The notes under the pieces: model-generated
The model's input: only the letters and a program-made list of their open reading frames with translations
Told to the model about the DNA's origin: nothing
Database searches by the model: none
Position numbers and translations under genes: made by a program
Assembly: GCF_900100975.1 (NCBI RefSeq)
Contig: NZ_FNFX01000005.1
Location: 186,001-250,000 of the forward strand
DNA: 64,000 bases
DNA from: Methylophilus rhizosphaerae
GTDB lineage: Bacteria; Pseudomonadota; Gammaproteobacteria; Burkholderiales; Methylophilaceae
Reading direction: 5' to 3'
Part shown: in pieces, positions 25,515-34,463 of the stretch
Numbering within the stretch: position 1 is the stretch's first letter
Layout: the number at the start of each line of letters is the position of its first letter

Positions 25515-26306
25515 AGGCTGGCGATAGGCCCAGCGCAACATTCCCAGGCCAACCAGTATCATGGGCACGCATAACCATTGCCCCATACTCAGGCCAAGGG
25601 ACAACAGGCCGAGGAAACTGTCTGGCTCCCGCGTGAACTCGACCAGGAAGCGGAAGCTGCCGTAACCCAGCAGGAACAAGGCAGACACCGCGCCTACCGG
25701 ACGCTTCTTCCCGGCAAAGCACCACAGGATCAGAAACAGCAGCACGCCTTCCAGCGCAAACTCATACAGTTGCGAAGGATGACGTGCCAGGCTATCCACT
25801 TGCGGAAAAATCATGCCCCAATCGCTATTGGTCGGCCTGCCCCACAACTCCCCGTTGATAAAATTACCCAGGCGACCTGCGCCCAAGCCGATTGGCACCA
25901 GTGGCGCAACGAAATCCATCAACTGCAACCACACCACCTTGCGTCGACGTGCGAATAGCGCCATCGCCACCATCACCCCAATGAAACCGCCATGAAACGA
26001 CATGCCGCCCTGCCACAAGGCAAAAACCTCCAGTGGATGCTGCAGGAAATAAGCTGGCTGGTAAAACAGCACATAGCCCAGGCGCCCGCCAAGCACCACG
26101 CCTAGGGCGATATAGAACAGCATATCGTCAGGATCCCTGTCCTGCCATGGCGAAGCAGGGTCAATTCTGGACAAGCGTTTCACCTGGTATTGGCCCAGCC
26201 ATAATCCGCCGAAGAACCCCACCAGATACATCAGGCCGTACCAGTGGATACCGAAGCTGCCAATCTGTAATGCAATAGGGTTAAATCCTGGGTGGGTAAA
26301 CAACAT
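25509..26306 (-). CDS. lgt: Prolipoprotein diacylglyceryl transferase
   Basis: A 265-residue inner-membrane enzyme with about seven membrane helices. It transfers diacylglycerol from phosphatidylglycerol to the lipobox Cys of prolipoproteins. The family signature '[14 protein letters not shown]' (about residues 139-152) includes the essential Arg and Asn. '[10 protein letters not shown]' (about 103-112) carries the catalytic His of the HGGL motif, in the HGGF variant. Its substrates in this window would include MshL, the two lipoproteins at 22177-23402 and the efflux adaptor and channel. Confidence 0.95.
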   Translation of the reverse strand: MLFTHPGFNPIALQIGSFGIHWYGLMYLVGFFGGLWLGQYQVKRLSRIDPASPWQDRDPDDMLFYIALGVVLGGRLGYVLFYQPAYFLQHPLEVFALWQGGMSFHGGFIGVMVAMALFARRRKVVWLQLMDFVAPLVPIGLGAGRLGNFINGELWGRPTNSDWGMIFPQVDSLARHPSQLYEFALEGVLLFLILWCFAGKKRPVGAVSALFLLGYGSFRFLVEFTREPDSFLGLLSLGLSMGQWLCVPMILVGLGMLRWAYRQPS

Positions 26307-26358
26307 ATCGGTCTGCTTTACCGGAAAAAAACTGCATTATACCCGTAGCCAGCACGCT

Positions 26359-27624
26359 TCAGTCATGCCACATACGCGAGGGCTTGATTCGCCAGACCGC
26401 CAGCGCACTGATCGCCGCCATGGCCGACATATAAAAGCCGACCCAGGACAATCCGCCCTGCTCTACCAGGAACTGCGCAATCGCCGGCGCAAAAGAAGCG
26501 CCGAGGATGCCGCCCAACTGGTAAGCCAGGCCAGCGCCACTGTAGCGAACCGCCACCGGGAACTGTGCGGGTAAAAACGCCCCCATGGGCGCAAATGTCA
26601 CCCCCATCAAGAACAGCGCCAGGAACAAAAACAACCCTACCCACCACAATTGCCCGCTTCCCATCATGCTCACCAAGACAAACCCGAGCAGGCATGCCAG
26701 ACACTGGCCTGCAAGCAGTACTGTACGGCTACCGATGCGATCCGACCACCAGGCAGAAAGTGGCGTTGCCAGCGCCATGCCTGTCACCGCCACGCATAAC
26801 AGGCCAAGAAACACCGGGCGCGGGATATGCAATGTCTGCGTACCGTAACTCAGGCAAAATACTGTCGCCGTATAAAACAGGTGGTAGCAAATGCCCATTG
26901 CCAGCGCGCCCAGCACAATCGCGCGGCCATGCTGCAATAGCAGGCTTTTCAATGGCCAGCGATGCAGATGGTGCGCGGATTGCGCCTGCGCAAATACAGG
27001 TGTTTCCGCCAGCCTGAACCTGACATACAAGCCCGTCATCACCAGTGCTGCGCTGATGATAAATGGCACCCGCCACCCCCATTGCAGGAACTGGGCTTCG
27101 GTCAAGCCAAGACTTAACCCCAGAAAAGTCAGCGTTGCCAGCAAAAAGCCTATTGGTGGCCCTAATTGGGGAAACATGCCATACCAGCCACGCTTTCCTT
27201 CCGGCGCATATTCAGTCGCCAGTAATGTAGCACCTGCCCATTCTCCACCCAGGCCCAGGCCCTGGCCGAACCGCAACAGGCACAGCAATACCGGCGCCCA
27301 TATGCCCAGGGTCGCGTAACCGGGTAACAATCCAATCAAAAAGGTGGAAATGCCCATGACCAGCAAGGAAGTGGCCAGGGTGGATTTACGGCCGAACTTG
27401 TCGCCGAAATGGCCAAACACCACAGCACCCAGCGGGCGGGCAATAAATGCAAGCCCGAAAGTCAGTAACGCATTCAGCGATTGCGCAGCAGGCGCACTGG
27501 CTGGGAAAAACACCTGCCCGACCACCAGTGCGGCGGCCATGGCATAAATATAAAAATCATAAAACTCGATGGCGGTACCAATAAAGCTGGCAAACGCAAT
27601 ACGGGACATGGAGGGGGCAGTCAT
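26359..27624 (-). CDS. MFS transporter, metabolite:H+ symporter (MHS) type
   Basis: A 421-residue 12-helix carrier. The N-terminal 'SFIGTAIEFYDFYIYAMAAA' is typical of the MHS subfamily (ProP, ShiA, KgtP). The loop 2-3 motif reads 'GHFGDKFGRKSTL' (about residues 70-82), and 'RFGQGLGLGGEWAGATLLATE' follows at about 118. The substrate cannot be told from sequence; candidates are small carboxylates or betaines. It stands alone, with the efflux operon terminator upstream and lgt 52 bp downstream. Confidence 0.85.
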   Translation of the reverse strand: MTAPSMSRIAFASFIGTAIEFYDFYIYAMAAALVVGQVFFPASAPAAQSLNALLTFGLAFIARPLGAVVFGHFGDKFGRKSTLATSLLVMGISTFLIGLLPGYATLGIWAPVLLCLLRFGQGLGLGGEWAGATLLATEYAPEGKRGWYGMFPQLGPPIGFLLATLTFLGLSLGLTEAQFLQWGWRVPFIISAALVMTGLYVRFRLAETPVFAQAQSAHHLHRWPLKSLLLQHGRAIVLGALAMGICYHLFYTATVFCLSYGTQTLHIPRPVFLGLLCVAVTGMALATPLSAWWSDRIGSRTVLLAGQCLACLLGFVLVSMMGSGQLWWVGLFLFLALFLMGVTFAPMGAFLPAQFPVAVRYSGAGLAYQLGGILGASFAPAIAQFLVEQGGLSWVGFYMSAMAAISALAVWRIKPSRMWHD

Positions 27625-27660
27625 GGCGTCATCTTGGCAGTGAGGCGGAAGGGAAATAAA

Positions 27661-27697
27661 AAAACCGGAATAACAATATCATTGCTATTCCGGTTTT
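27661..27697 (-). terminator. Terminator of the RND efflux operon
   Basis: AAAACCGGAATA (27661-27672) pairs with TATTCCGGTTTT (27686-27697), and CAAT/ATTG extends the stem after one mismatch. On the minus strand it is followed by a T-run, 19 bp after the channel gene stop. Confidence 0.9.
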
Positions 27698-27715
27698 GTG
27701 AAGCGCCAGTAAAGA

Positions 27716-29182
27716 TTACTTTTTGGAGATCGCTTCGTTTGCCGGCACGCTGCCGGGGTTCCAGCCGCCACCCAGTGCCTTGAACAACGCAACCGATGCC
27801 GTCAGCGTATTCTGGCGGGTTTGGACCAGTGCCTGCGATGCTTCATTATGGCTGCGCTGGGCATCCAGCACTTCCAGGTAGCTGGTATAACCGGCCTCAT
27901 AACGGTTCTGCGCGACTTGCAGGATATTGGCCGTCGTTTTTTCCTTGGATTGCGCCAATGTTTCCTGCTCACGATACTGGCTGGCATTCACCAGTGCATC
28001 GCTCACCTCGGTAAAGGCGGTTTGCAAGGTATTCTGGTAGGTTGCCACAATCTGCTTTTGCTGGGCCGTTGCCTGATCCAGGCGCGCATTCAATCGCCCA
28101 CCGTTAAAGATAGGCAGGTTGAGGTTCAACCCCAGGGACCAGACACGTGCCGGTGATTTCAGCAGGTTATTCAGTGCGATACTTTCCCCGCCATAGGCCG
28201 CTGTCAACGAGATACTCGGGTAAAACGCTGCCCGTGCCACGGCGATATTGGCATTGGCCGAGACCATGTCCTGCTCGGCCTGGCGCACATCCGGTCTGGC
28301 GGCCATGAGTTCGGAAGGCAATCCGGTCGGTGGGGTGGGTGGCGACGGCATGGCCATCAGGTCACCTGCCGCAATTTTCAGGCCCAGGTCATTGGTCAGC
28401 AAACCAAGCTGGTGTTCACTCAGGGCACGCAGGCGCTTCAGTTCCAGTATCTGGGTTTGCAATGTAGTCACCACCAGTTCTGCCTGATGCTGGTCCAGGA
28501 TAGTCGCCACGCCACCTTCAACCCGGCGTGTGGCCAGGTCCAGGCTGTCTTGTGCCGTTTTCAGGTTTTGCTCATTGACCAGCAATTGCGCATCCAGGCT
28601 ACGGATCATCAGGTAATGATTCGCCACCAGGCTGGAGAGTGACCAGGTGACGGCTTCCTTGGCATAACGCGTCGCCAGCAACTGGGCACGCGCGGCTTCA
28701 TTTGCCCGCCGCAACTTGCCCCACAAGTCCAGCTCGTAACTACCGTTCAAGCCAATTTGGTAGGTTTTACGCGGGTTATTGCCAAATACCGGGAACACAC
28801 CGGATTGCGTCACGCGGTTACGTAATCCGGAACCATTCAATTCCACCGTTGGTAGCAGGTCAGCACCGATTTCACGCGCCTGGGCATCCGCTTCTTCAAT
28901 GCGGGCCACCGCCACTTGCACGTTATTGTTTTTAACCAGCGCCGTTTCCACCAGTTGGTTCAACTGGCTGTCATTGAACAGCGTCCACCATTGCTGCAAA
29001 ACCAATTGCTGTTCGGCACTGTGCTCGCCTGTCCCGGCATGATCGTAATTGGCCGGTAATTGTGGCTCAGGGCGGGAATAAAAATCACCCAGCACCTGGC
29101 AGCCGGTCATGGACAAGGTCAACAACCCCAGCAATAAGGATTGCTGTAACGGTTTTAATGCAAATTTCACTGTCGGTTTCAT
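27716..29182 (-). CDS. RND efflux outer-membrane channel (NodT/OprM family lipoprotein)
   Basis: A 488-residue TolC-like channel with a lipoprotein signal ending LSMTGC (Cys28). The two structural repeats are visible: 'SQLNQLVETALVKNNNVQVA' near residue 75 and 'ARPDVRQAEQDMVSANANIA' near 295. The signature 'FYPSISLTAAYGGES' follows at about 320. It forms the trimeric exit duct for the pump encoded just upstream. Its ATG overlaps the pump stop by 4 bp (ATGA). A terminator follows. Confidence 0.92.
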   Translation of the reverse strand: MKPTVKFALKPLQQSLLLGLLTLSMTGCQVLGDFYSRPEPQLPANYDHAGTGEHSAEQQLVLQQWWTLFNDSQLNQLVETALVKNNNVQVAVARIEEADAQAREIGADLLPTVELNGSGLRNRVTQSGVFPVFGNNPRKTYQIGLNGSYELDLWGKLRRANEAARAQLLATRYAKEAVTWSLSSLVANHYLMIRSLDAQLLVNEQNLKTAQDSLDLATRRVEGGVATILDQHQAELVVTTLQTQILELKRLRALSEHQLGLLTNDLGLKIAAGDLMAMPSPPTPPTGLPSELMAARPDVRQAEQDMVSANANIAVARAAFYPSISLTAAYGGESIALNNLLKSPARVWSLGLNLNLPIFNGGRLNARLDQATAQQKQIVATYQNTLQTAFTEVSDALVNASQYREQETLAQSKEKTTANILQVAQNRYEAGYTSYLEVLDAQRSHNEASQALVQTRQNTLTASVALFKALGGGWNPGSVPANEAISKK

Positions 29183-32100
29183 ACCGATTCCTCTTCTACA
29201 ATATGGCCGTGGTGACGCACTTTTTTCTCACTGGTCAACCAGGTAAAGAACAACGGAATAAAGATGGTGGCAATAAACGTTGCCAGCAACATACCGCCGA
29301 ATACGCCGGTCCCCATGGATTGACGCGCGGCTGCACCGGCACCGGTCGCGAATACCAGCGGGAGGATCCCCAGCATGAACGCCATCGACGTCATCACAAT
29401 CGGCCTGAAACGCAGACGGGCTGCTTCCAGTGCTGCTTCAGCCAACGGCATACCCTCTTCCATTTTCTGCGAAGCAAATTCCACGATCAGGATCGCGTTC
29501 TTCGCCGCCAGGCCAATCAGCGTAATCAGGCCGATCTGGAAGTAGATGTCGTTGTTCATGTGACGTGTCAACACTGCCAGCAAAGCACCGGTCATGGCAA
29601 ACGGAATCGCCATAATCACTGCCAGCGGCAATGACCAGGTTTCAAACTGCGCCGCCAGGATCAGGAACACCATCACCGTCGCGAAGGCAAAAGCCACCAG
29701 CGCAGCAGAGCCTGTGCGTTTTTCCTGATAGGCCTGCCCGGTCCAGGCAATCGCATAACCATCTGGCAGGTTTTCCTTGGCAATTTTCTCGACCAGTTTG
29801 ATAGCATCACCAGAACTTACGCCGGGCGCACCGCTACCAAACACCTTGGCAGACAACAGGCCGTTGTAACGCTCCAGTTGCTCGGCACCGACGATATTGC
29901 TGACCTTGGCCAGGGCAGACATAGGCACCATATTGCCATCAGGACTCTCGGCTGTCGGCTGGCTGCGTACATACACTTTGCCCAGGTCTTCAGGCTTCAT
30001 GCGGTAACCGGCTTCAGCCTGCAATTGCACGCGGTAAGTACGGCCGCTACGGTTAAAGTCATTCACATAGAATGAACCCATGGTGCTTTGCAAGGTGGCA
30101 TAAATATCAGCCACTTTCACATTTTGTGACAAGGCCTTGGCTTCATCCACTTCGATAAACAACTGTGGCACCGTCGGACGGAAGAAGCTGTTGATACCTG
30201 TCAGCTGCGGATTCGCACGCATCGCATCCATGAAGTTGTTCATGACTTGCGCCAGCTTGATCGGGTCAGTGTCGCTATGGGTTTGCACATAGACTTCAAA
30301 ACCACCGGCAGACCCCAGGCCACGAATGGCTGGCGGGTTAACCGCGAAGCCCATGCCATCCGGCTGGCTCATGCCGATACCAATCAGCTTGCCTACCATC
30401 TGGTCGGCATTGGTGGTACGTGCATCCCAGTCGGTCATACGCACGAACATGGTGGCCGCATTGGTCTTGTTGGCACCGGTCAGCAACTCAAACCCGTTCA
30501 CCGCAAAGTCATGCGCGTTGGCAGGATCTTTTGCGACGGCTGCACGGATATTTTCTGTGGTTTTCGACGTGCGATCCAATGTTGCACCATCAGGCATGAC
30601 CACAATACTGATCACATAGCCTTGGTCTTCCGGCGGCACGAACCCGCCCGGCACAGCACGGAACAGGAAAATCATAACCATCAGCATGCCACCAAACACC
30701 ACGGCACCAATGATCTTGTGATGCAGGGTCAGGTTGACGGTCCCGGTATAGAAACGCGTCAGTCTTTCAAAGCCTTGGTTGAATTTCCTGAAAAATGCAT
30801 TCTCGTGATGGCTGCTTTTCAGGATCATCGCGCACAATGCAGGCGTCAATGTCAACGCCACCACACCGGAAATCACCACGGCAATCGCCACGGTCACCGC
30901 AAACTGGCGATACAGCTCGCCCGCGATACCGCCCTGGAAAGCCACCGGCACAAACACCGCGCACAATACCAGCACAATCGCCACTACCGCAGCCTGTACC
31001 TGGGCAATCGACTTGATTGCAGCATGCAGCGGATTCAGGTTTTCTTCCTTCATCAGGCGTTCGGTGTTTTCCAGTACCACGATCGCATCATCCACCACAA
31101 TACCAATCGCCAGGATCATGGCAAACAGCGTCAGCAGGTTAATGGAGAAACCGAAAATATACAGGCCGGCAAAGGTACCGATAATCGAAATCGGCACCGC
31201 AATCATCGGAATCAGTGTGGCGCGCCAGCTCTGCAGGAACAGGAATACCACCAGCACCACCAGGATCAGCGCTTCGCCAAAAGTATGGAATACTTCATCA
31301 ATCGTCGCCTTCACGAAGTCACTGGTATCGTACGGAATGTTGTAATCCATGCCTTCAGGGAACTTGGCTTTCAACTCGTCTACTTTAGCCTTGATGGCTT
31401 CGGCGGTTTCCAGCGCGTTAGCACCTGACTGCAGGAAAACAGGCAACGCCACACCGGGCTGGCCATTCAGTGAGGAAGCCACGTTATAGTTCTGCGCACC
31501 CAGCTCAATCCGTGCGACATCTTTCAGGCGCAGCACACCATTGGGGCCTTGGGCACGCACGATGATATTACCGAACTCTTCAGGCTCAACCAGCCGTCCC
31601 TTGGCCGTCACCGTAAAAGAAAGCTGCTGGCCGGGCAACGTTGGCTCGGCGCCAATTTTACCCGCAGCATATTGCGCATTCTGGGCATTAATTGCCGTTG
31701 CAATATCCGTGGTGGAAACGCCCAGTTGTGCCATGCGGTCGGGACGCAACCAGACACGCATGGAGTAATCCTGCCCACCGAAAATCGTGACATCACCCAC
31801 GCCTTTGATACGCTTGAATTCATCCAGCACGTTCAAGGTAGCGTAGTTACTCAGGAACAGGCGGTCATGTTCTTTCTTGCTTGAAATCAGCATCACCACC
31901 AGCAGAATATCGTTGGAGCGCTTCTGCACCACGACACCGGTACGACGTACATCTTCCGGCAAGCGTGGCAAGGCAATATTCACGCGGTTGCTGACGTTAA
32001 ACGTGGCCTGGTCTACATCGGTACCGATATCGAACGTGGCCGTAATGGTCAAGGTACCACTACTGTCAGAACTGGAGTTGAAGTACAGCAGGTTTTCCAC

Positions 32101-32313
32101 CCCGCTCAGTTGTTCTTCAATCGGGGCCGCCACCGTTTTGGACAATGTCTCGGCACTTGCGCCAGGGTAAGTTGCTGTAATCAGCACCGTGGGGGGTGCA
32201 ATTTGCGGATATTGTGCAATCGGCAACTTGAAAGCGGCTGCCAGACCGGACAATACGATGATGATAGACAGCACGCTGGCAAAAATGGGGCGTGTGATAA
32301 AAAATCGGGTCAT
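29179..32313 (-). CDS. RND multidrug efflux permease, HAE1 family (AcrB/MexB-like)
   Basis: A 1044-residue inner-membrane proton antiporter, the normal length of AcrB. It begins 'MTRFFITRPIFASVLSIII'. It has the two large periplasmic loops and 12 membrane helices, with the proton-relay pair of Asp in helix 4 ('AIGIVVDDAIVVLENTERLM', about residues 400-420). The second half has 'AILIVEFASQKMEEG'. It exports amphipathic drugs, dyes and solvents through the channel encoded by the next gene. A 10-bp hairpin lies between it and the adaptor gene. Confidence 0.94.
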   Translation of the reverse strand: MTRFFITRPIFASVLSIIIVLSGLAAAFKLPIAQYPQIAPPTVLITATYPGASAETLSKTVAAPIEEQLSGVENLLYFNSSSDSSGTLTITATFDIGTDVDQATFNVSNRVNIALPRLPEDVRRTGVVVQKRSNDILLVVMLISSKKEHDRLFLSNYATLNVLDEFKRIKGVGDVTIFGGQDYSMRVWLRPDRMAQLGVSTTDIATAINAQNAQYAAGKIGAEPTLPGQQLSFTVTAKGRLVEPEEFGNIIVRAQGPNGVLRLKDVARIELGAQNYNVASSLNGQPGVALPVFLQSGANALETAEAIKAKVDELKAKFPEGMDYNIPYDTSDFVKATIDEVFHTFGEALILVVLVVFLFLQSWRATLIPMIAVPISIIGTFAGLYIFGFSINLLTLFAMILAIGIVVDDAIVVLENTERLMKEENLNPLHAAIKSIAQVQAAVVAIVLVLCAVFVPVAFQGGIAGELYRQFAVTVAIAVVISGVVALTLTPALCAMILKSSHHENAFFRKFNQGFERLTRFYTGTVNLTLHHKIIGAVVFGGMLMVMIFLFRAVPGGFVPPEDQGYVISIVVMPDGATLDRTSKTTENIRAAVAKDPANAHDFAVNGFELLTGANKTNAATMFVRMTDWDARTTNADQMVGKLIGIGMSQPDGMGFAVNPPAIRGLGSAGGFEVYVQTHSDTDPIKLAQVMNNFMDAMRANPQLTGINSFFRPTVPQLFIEVDEAKALSQNVKVADIYATLQSTMGSFYVNDFNRSGRTYRVQLQAEAGYRMKPEDLGKVYVRSQPTAESPDGNMVPMSALAKVSNIVGAEQLERYNGLLSAKVFGSGAPGVSSGDAIKLVEKIAKENLPDGYAIAWTGQAYQEKRTGSAALVAFAFATVMVFLILAAQFETWSLPLAVIMAIPFAMTGALLAVLTRHMNNDIYFQIGLITLIGLAAKNAILIVEFASQKMEEGMPLAEAALEAARLRFRPIVMTSMAFMLGILPLVFATGAGAAARQSMGTGVFGGMLLATFIATIFIPLFFTWLTSEKKVRHHGHIVEEESV

Positions 32314-32332
32314 ATCGTTTTTCCTGAAATCA

Positions 32333-32355
32333 GCCTGAACACCCGGTGTTCAGGC
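32333..32355 (-). promoter_or_regulatory. Intercistronic hairpin between adaptor and pump genes
   Basis: GCCTGAACAC (32333-32342) and GTGTTCAGGC (32346-32355) form a perfect 10-bp stem with a 3-nt loop, 19 bp before the pump ATG. It has no U-tract, so it is more likely an mRNA-processing or stabilising structure than a terminator. Confidence 0.6.
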
Positions 32356-32391
32356 CGTCAATAAGTAGGGTATAAGCGAGGAAAGCGTCAA

Positions 32392-33570
32392 TTAACTCTT
32401 GGTTTGGCCCTGAGGTGCAGAAGTAGGGGCAGCCTCCGGCGCATGGGGTGCCACCGGCGCACCAGGGCGCACCTTGATCAGGTTATCGACAATGACCTGA
32501 TCGCCTGCTTTCAAGCCATCCAGTACGCTCCAGCGGTCTTTAAACCAGCTGCCAACAGTCACGGTGCGTACGGCCGCAATGGTTTTACCTTCCTTGTCTT
32601 TTTCAGCGACAAAGACAAACTTGCTTTGCTGGCCAGTCAATATTGCGGTCTGTGGCACCAGGAATACCCCGTCGCGCTTGCCTGTGGTTAAACGCACTCG
32701 CACAAACTGCCCTGGCAATAATGTGCTGTCAGGATTCTGGAATTCTGCACGTAACTGCTGCGTTCCCAGCGCCGGATCAATCTGGCTGGCAGAGAAGTTG
32801 ATTTTGCCTGACAGCGGATACTCCGTGCCATCAGCCAGAATCAGCCGTACATCTTCGACATGCCCGGGGCGTAAATGACCTCCCAGGCTGATCAGATCAG
32901 ATTCAGACAAGCTAAAACGTACCCAGATCGGCGACACTTGTACGATAGTACTCAATAAAGTGGTGTTGGCATCCACCAGCGCACCTTCGGAGAGCACGAA
33001 ACGGCCGGCAATCCCGCTTTCAGGCGCTTTCACATGGGTATAGGACAGATTCAGTTCGGCTTCGCGCAACTGTGCCTGGTATTGCAGCAATGTCGCGGCT
33101 GCCACACTATTGTCCGAAGCTGCATTATCGTACTCACGCTGGCTGATGGAACGCGTATCCAGCAAACCTTTCAAACGCTGCGCTTCGCGGGCTGTTTGCT
33201 CTATCCTGGCTTTTTGCTGTGCAATCAGCGCCCTGGCCTGTTCAACCTGCAACTGGAATGGTACCGGGTCAATCAGAAACATGTCCTGGCCAGCTTTGAC
33301 TTTTTCACCTTCCTGGTACAGGCGTTTCAGTACAATGCCGCCTACACGCGGGCGCACTTCAATTTGTTTGGCACCCTCGGTTTGGGCGACCACTTCGGTT
33401 TGAATCGGCACTGTTTCGGCAGTGACCGCTTGCACGGTGACTGGCATGGCAGGCATGCCGCCGGCCGCAGCATTTTGTTCATTGGAAGATTTTCCGCAGG
33501 CACTTAACATCATGCCCAAAACCAGCATAAGCAGTACACGATGAGGCTGGATAGTCTGTGAAATCAACAT
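32392..33570 (-). CDS. RND efflux periplasmic adaptor (AcrA/MexA-like lipoprotein)
   Basis: A 392-residue membrane fusion protein. The signal ends with lipobox LSAC (Cys25). It has the lipoyl half-domain 'VRPRVGGIVLKRLYQEGEKV' (about 72-91), an alpha-hairpin 'VEQARALIAQQKARIEQTAR' (about 108-127), a second lipoyl half with 'YTHVKAPESGIAGRFVLSEG' (about 174-193), and a beta-barrel with 'LRAEFQNPDSTLLPGQFVRV' (about 271-290). It bridges pump and channel. It is the first gene of the operon, divergent from the AcrR-type repressor. Confidence 0.93.
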   Translation of the reverse strand: MLISQTIQPHRVLLMLVLGMMLSACGKSSNEQNAAAGGMPAMPVTVQAVTAETVPIQTEVVAQTEGAKQIEVRPRVGGIVLKRLYQEGEKVKAGQDMFLIDPVPFQLQVEQARALIAQQKARIEQTAREAQRLKGLLDTRSISQREYDNAASDNSVAAATLLQYQAQLREAELNLSYTHVKAPESGIAGRFVLSEGALVDANTTLLSTIVQVSPIWVRFSLSESDLISLGGHLRPGHVEDVRLILADGTEYPLSGKINFSASQIDPALGTQQLRAEFQNPDSTLLPGQFVRVRLTTGKRDGVFLVPQTAILTGQQSKFVFVAEKDKEGKTIAAVRTVTVGSWFKDRWSVLDGLKAGDQVIVDNLIKVRPGAPVAPHAPEAAPTSAPQGQTKS

Positions 33571-33599
33571 GTTACCCTCTAAAAATTTTTAAAATAGAC

Positions 33600-33653
33600 T
33601 TGATTACATACAATCTTGGATGTATATTATATACAAACAGGAATGTATGTAAA
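33600..33653. promoter_or_regulatory. Shared control region: two AcrR-type boxes over divergent promoters
   Basis: Two boxes of form ATACA-N8-TGTAT lie at 33608-33625 and 33631-33648, 23 bp apart, with the same core and spacing as I recall for the E. coli AcrR operator. They overlap a minus-strand promoter for the adaptor gene (TTTACA at 33653-33648, 16-bp spacer, TATAAT at 33631-33626) and a plus-strand promoter for the regulator (TTGATT at 33600-33605, 17-bp spacer, TATATT at 33623-33628). A 15-bp palindrome TGTATAT-T-ATATACA (33621-33635) joins the two boxes. Confidence 0.8.
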
Positions 33654-33743
33654 TGGGTTTCGCAAAAAATTCATATTTCCGGTTGGCATATTGGCAGCCC
33701 CACACACCGACTGTTACGACATTGAAGGAGTAATACTTTAACC

Positions 33744-34370
33744 ATGGTACGCAAAACCAAAGAAGACGCCGCCATTACCCGCCAGCGCATTATTTGCGCA
33801 GCGCGTGAAGTGTTTCTGCAAAAAGGCGTCAGCCGCACCAGCCTGGAGCATATTGCCTCTCACGCGGGTGTAACACGCGGGGCCGTCTACTGGCATTTTG
33901 CCAACAAGGCAGAACTGTTTTATGCCATGCGTGAAGAGATTTACCTGCCCTTAATCGACCGCATGGACGGTGTCTTGCTGGGCAACCCTGACGGCAGCCA
34001 CATCGCCCCGCTGGAGCGCATTCGCAACCATTTGCAAGTCACTATCCAAATGCTGGACCAGGACCAGACCATGCGCGAAACCTACGAAGTCATGATGACC
34101 AAATGCGAGTACGTAGATGAATTTGCCGATGTGTTGAAATCCATTCTAACCAATTGCAACAGCTTAGTACATAAACTGGAGCAAACCTACGCCAAAGCCC
34201 AGGAGCTGGGGCACGTCGACACGCGACTGACTGCAGCAGAACTGGCGCTGGATACTCATCTTTTTTTCTCAGGCTTGCTACACATGTGGGTCAAGGACAC
34301 GGAAGGCTCTTTATTCCGTGACCGCGCCGCGCAACTGATAGATGCCCACATTAACCTGCGTAAAAAATAA
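33744..34370 (+). CDS. TetR/AcrR-family repressor of the efflux operon
   Basis: A 208-residue regulator. The N-terminal DNA-binding domain reads 'RIICAAREVFLQKGVSRTSL' then 'HAGVTRGAVYWHFANKAELF' (about residues 45-64), the recognition helix of the AcrR/TtgR group. The C-terminal part (about 70-208) is the ligand-binding, dimerising domain and ends with a helix typical of AcrR ('LFFSGLLHMWVKDTEGSLF'). It is divergent from the efflux operon and shares its control region, so drug-induced derepression is expected. The nearest ribosome-binding site (GAAGGAG) is farther from the ATG than usual. Confidence 0.9.
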   Translation: MVRKTKEDAAITRQRIICAAREVFLQKGVSRTSLEHIASHAGVTRGAVYWHFANKAELFYAMREEIYLPLIDRMDGVLLGNPDGSHIAPLERIRNHLQVTIQMLDQDQTMRETYEVMMTKCEYVDEFADVLKSILTNCNSLVHKLEQTYAKAQELGHVDTRLTAAELALDTHLFFSGLLHMWVKDTEGSLFRDRAAQLIDAHINLRKK

Positions 34371-34420
34371 GCAAAAACCCACCTAAACAATTCCCTCTCG
34401 TTCGATTTGCAGTTAAAATA

Positions 34421-34456
34421 GTCAGTCTTTTCACTGACTTATCAGCCGTGGCTGAT
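34421..34456 (+). promoter_or_regulatory. Tandem hairpins in the dusB leader
   Basis: GTCAGT-CTTTTC-ACTGAC (34421-34438) and ATCAGCC-GT-GGCTGAT (34441-34456) are two adjacent perfect inverted repeats, the second ending only 7 bp before the dusB ATG. They would cover the ribosome-binding area and may tune translation of dusB-fis. Confidence 0.55.
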
Positions 34457-34463
34457 TCCTACC

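Noticed and set aside
30247-31428. Long open frame (393 codons) on the plus strand
   Set aside because: It lies wholly antisense to the RND pump gene, has a His/Asn/Gln-rich composition typical of a shadow frame and no recognisable domain.
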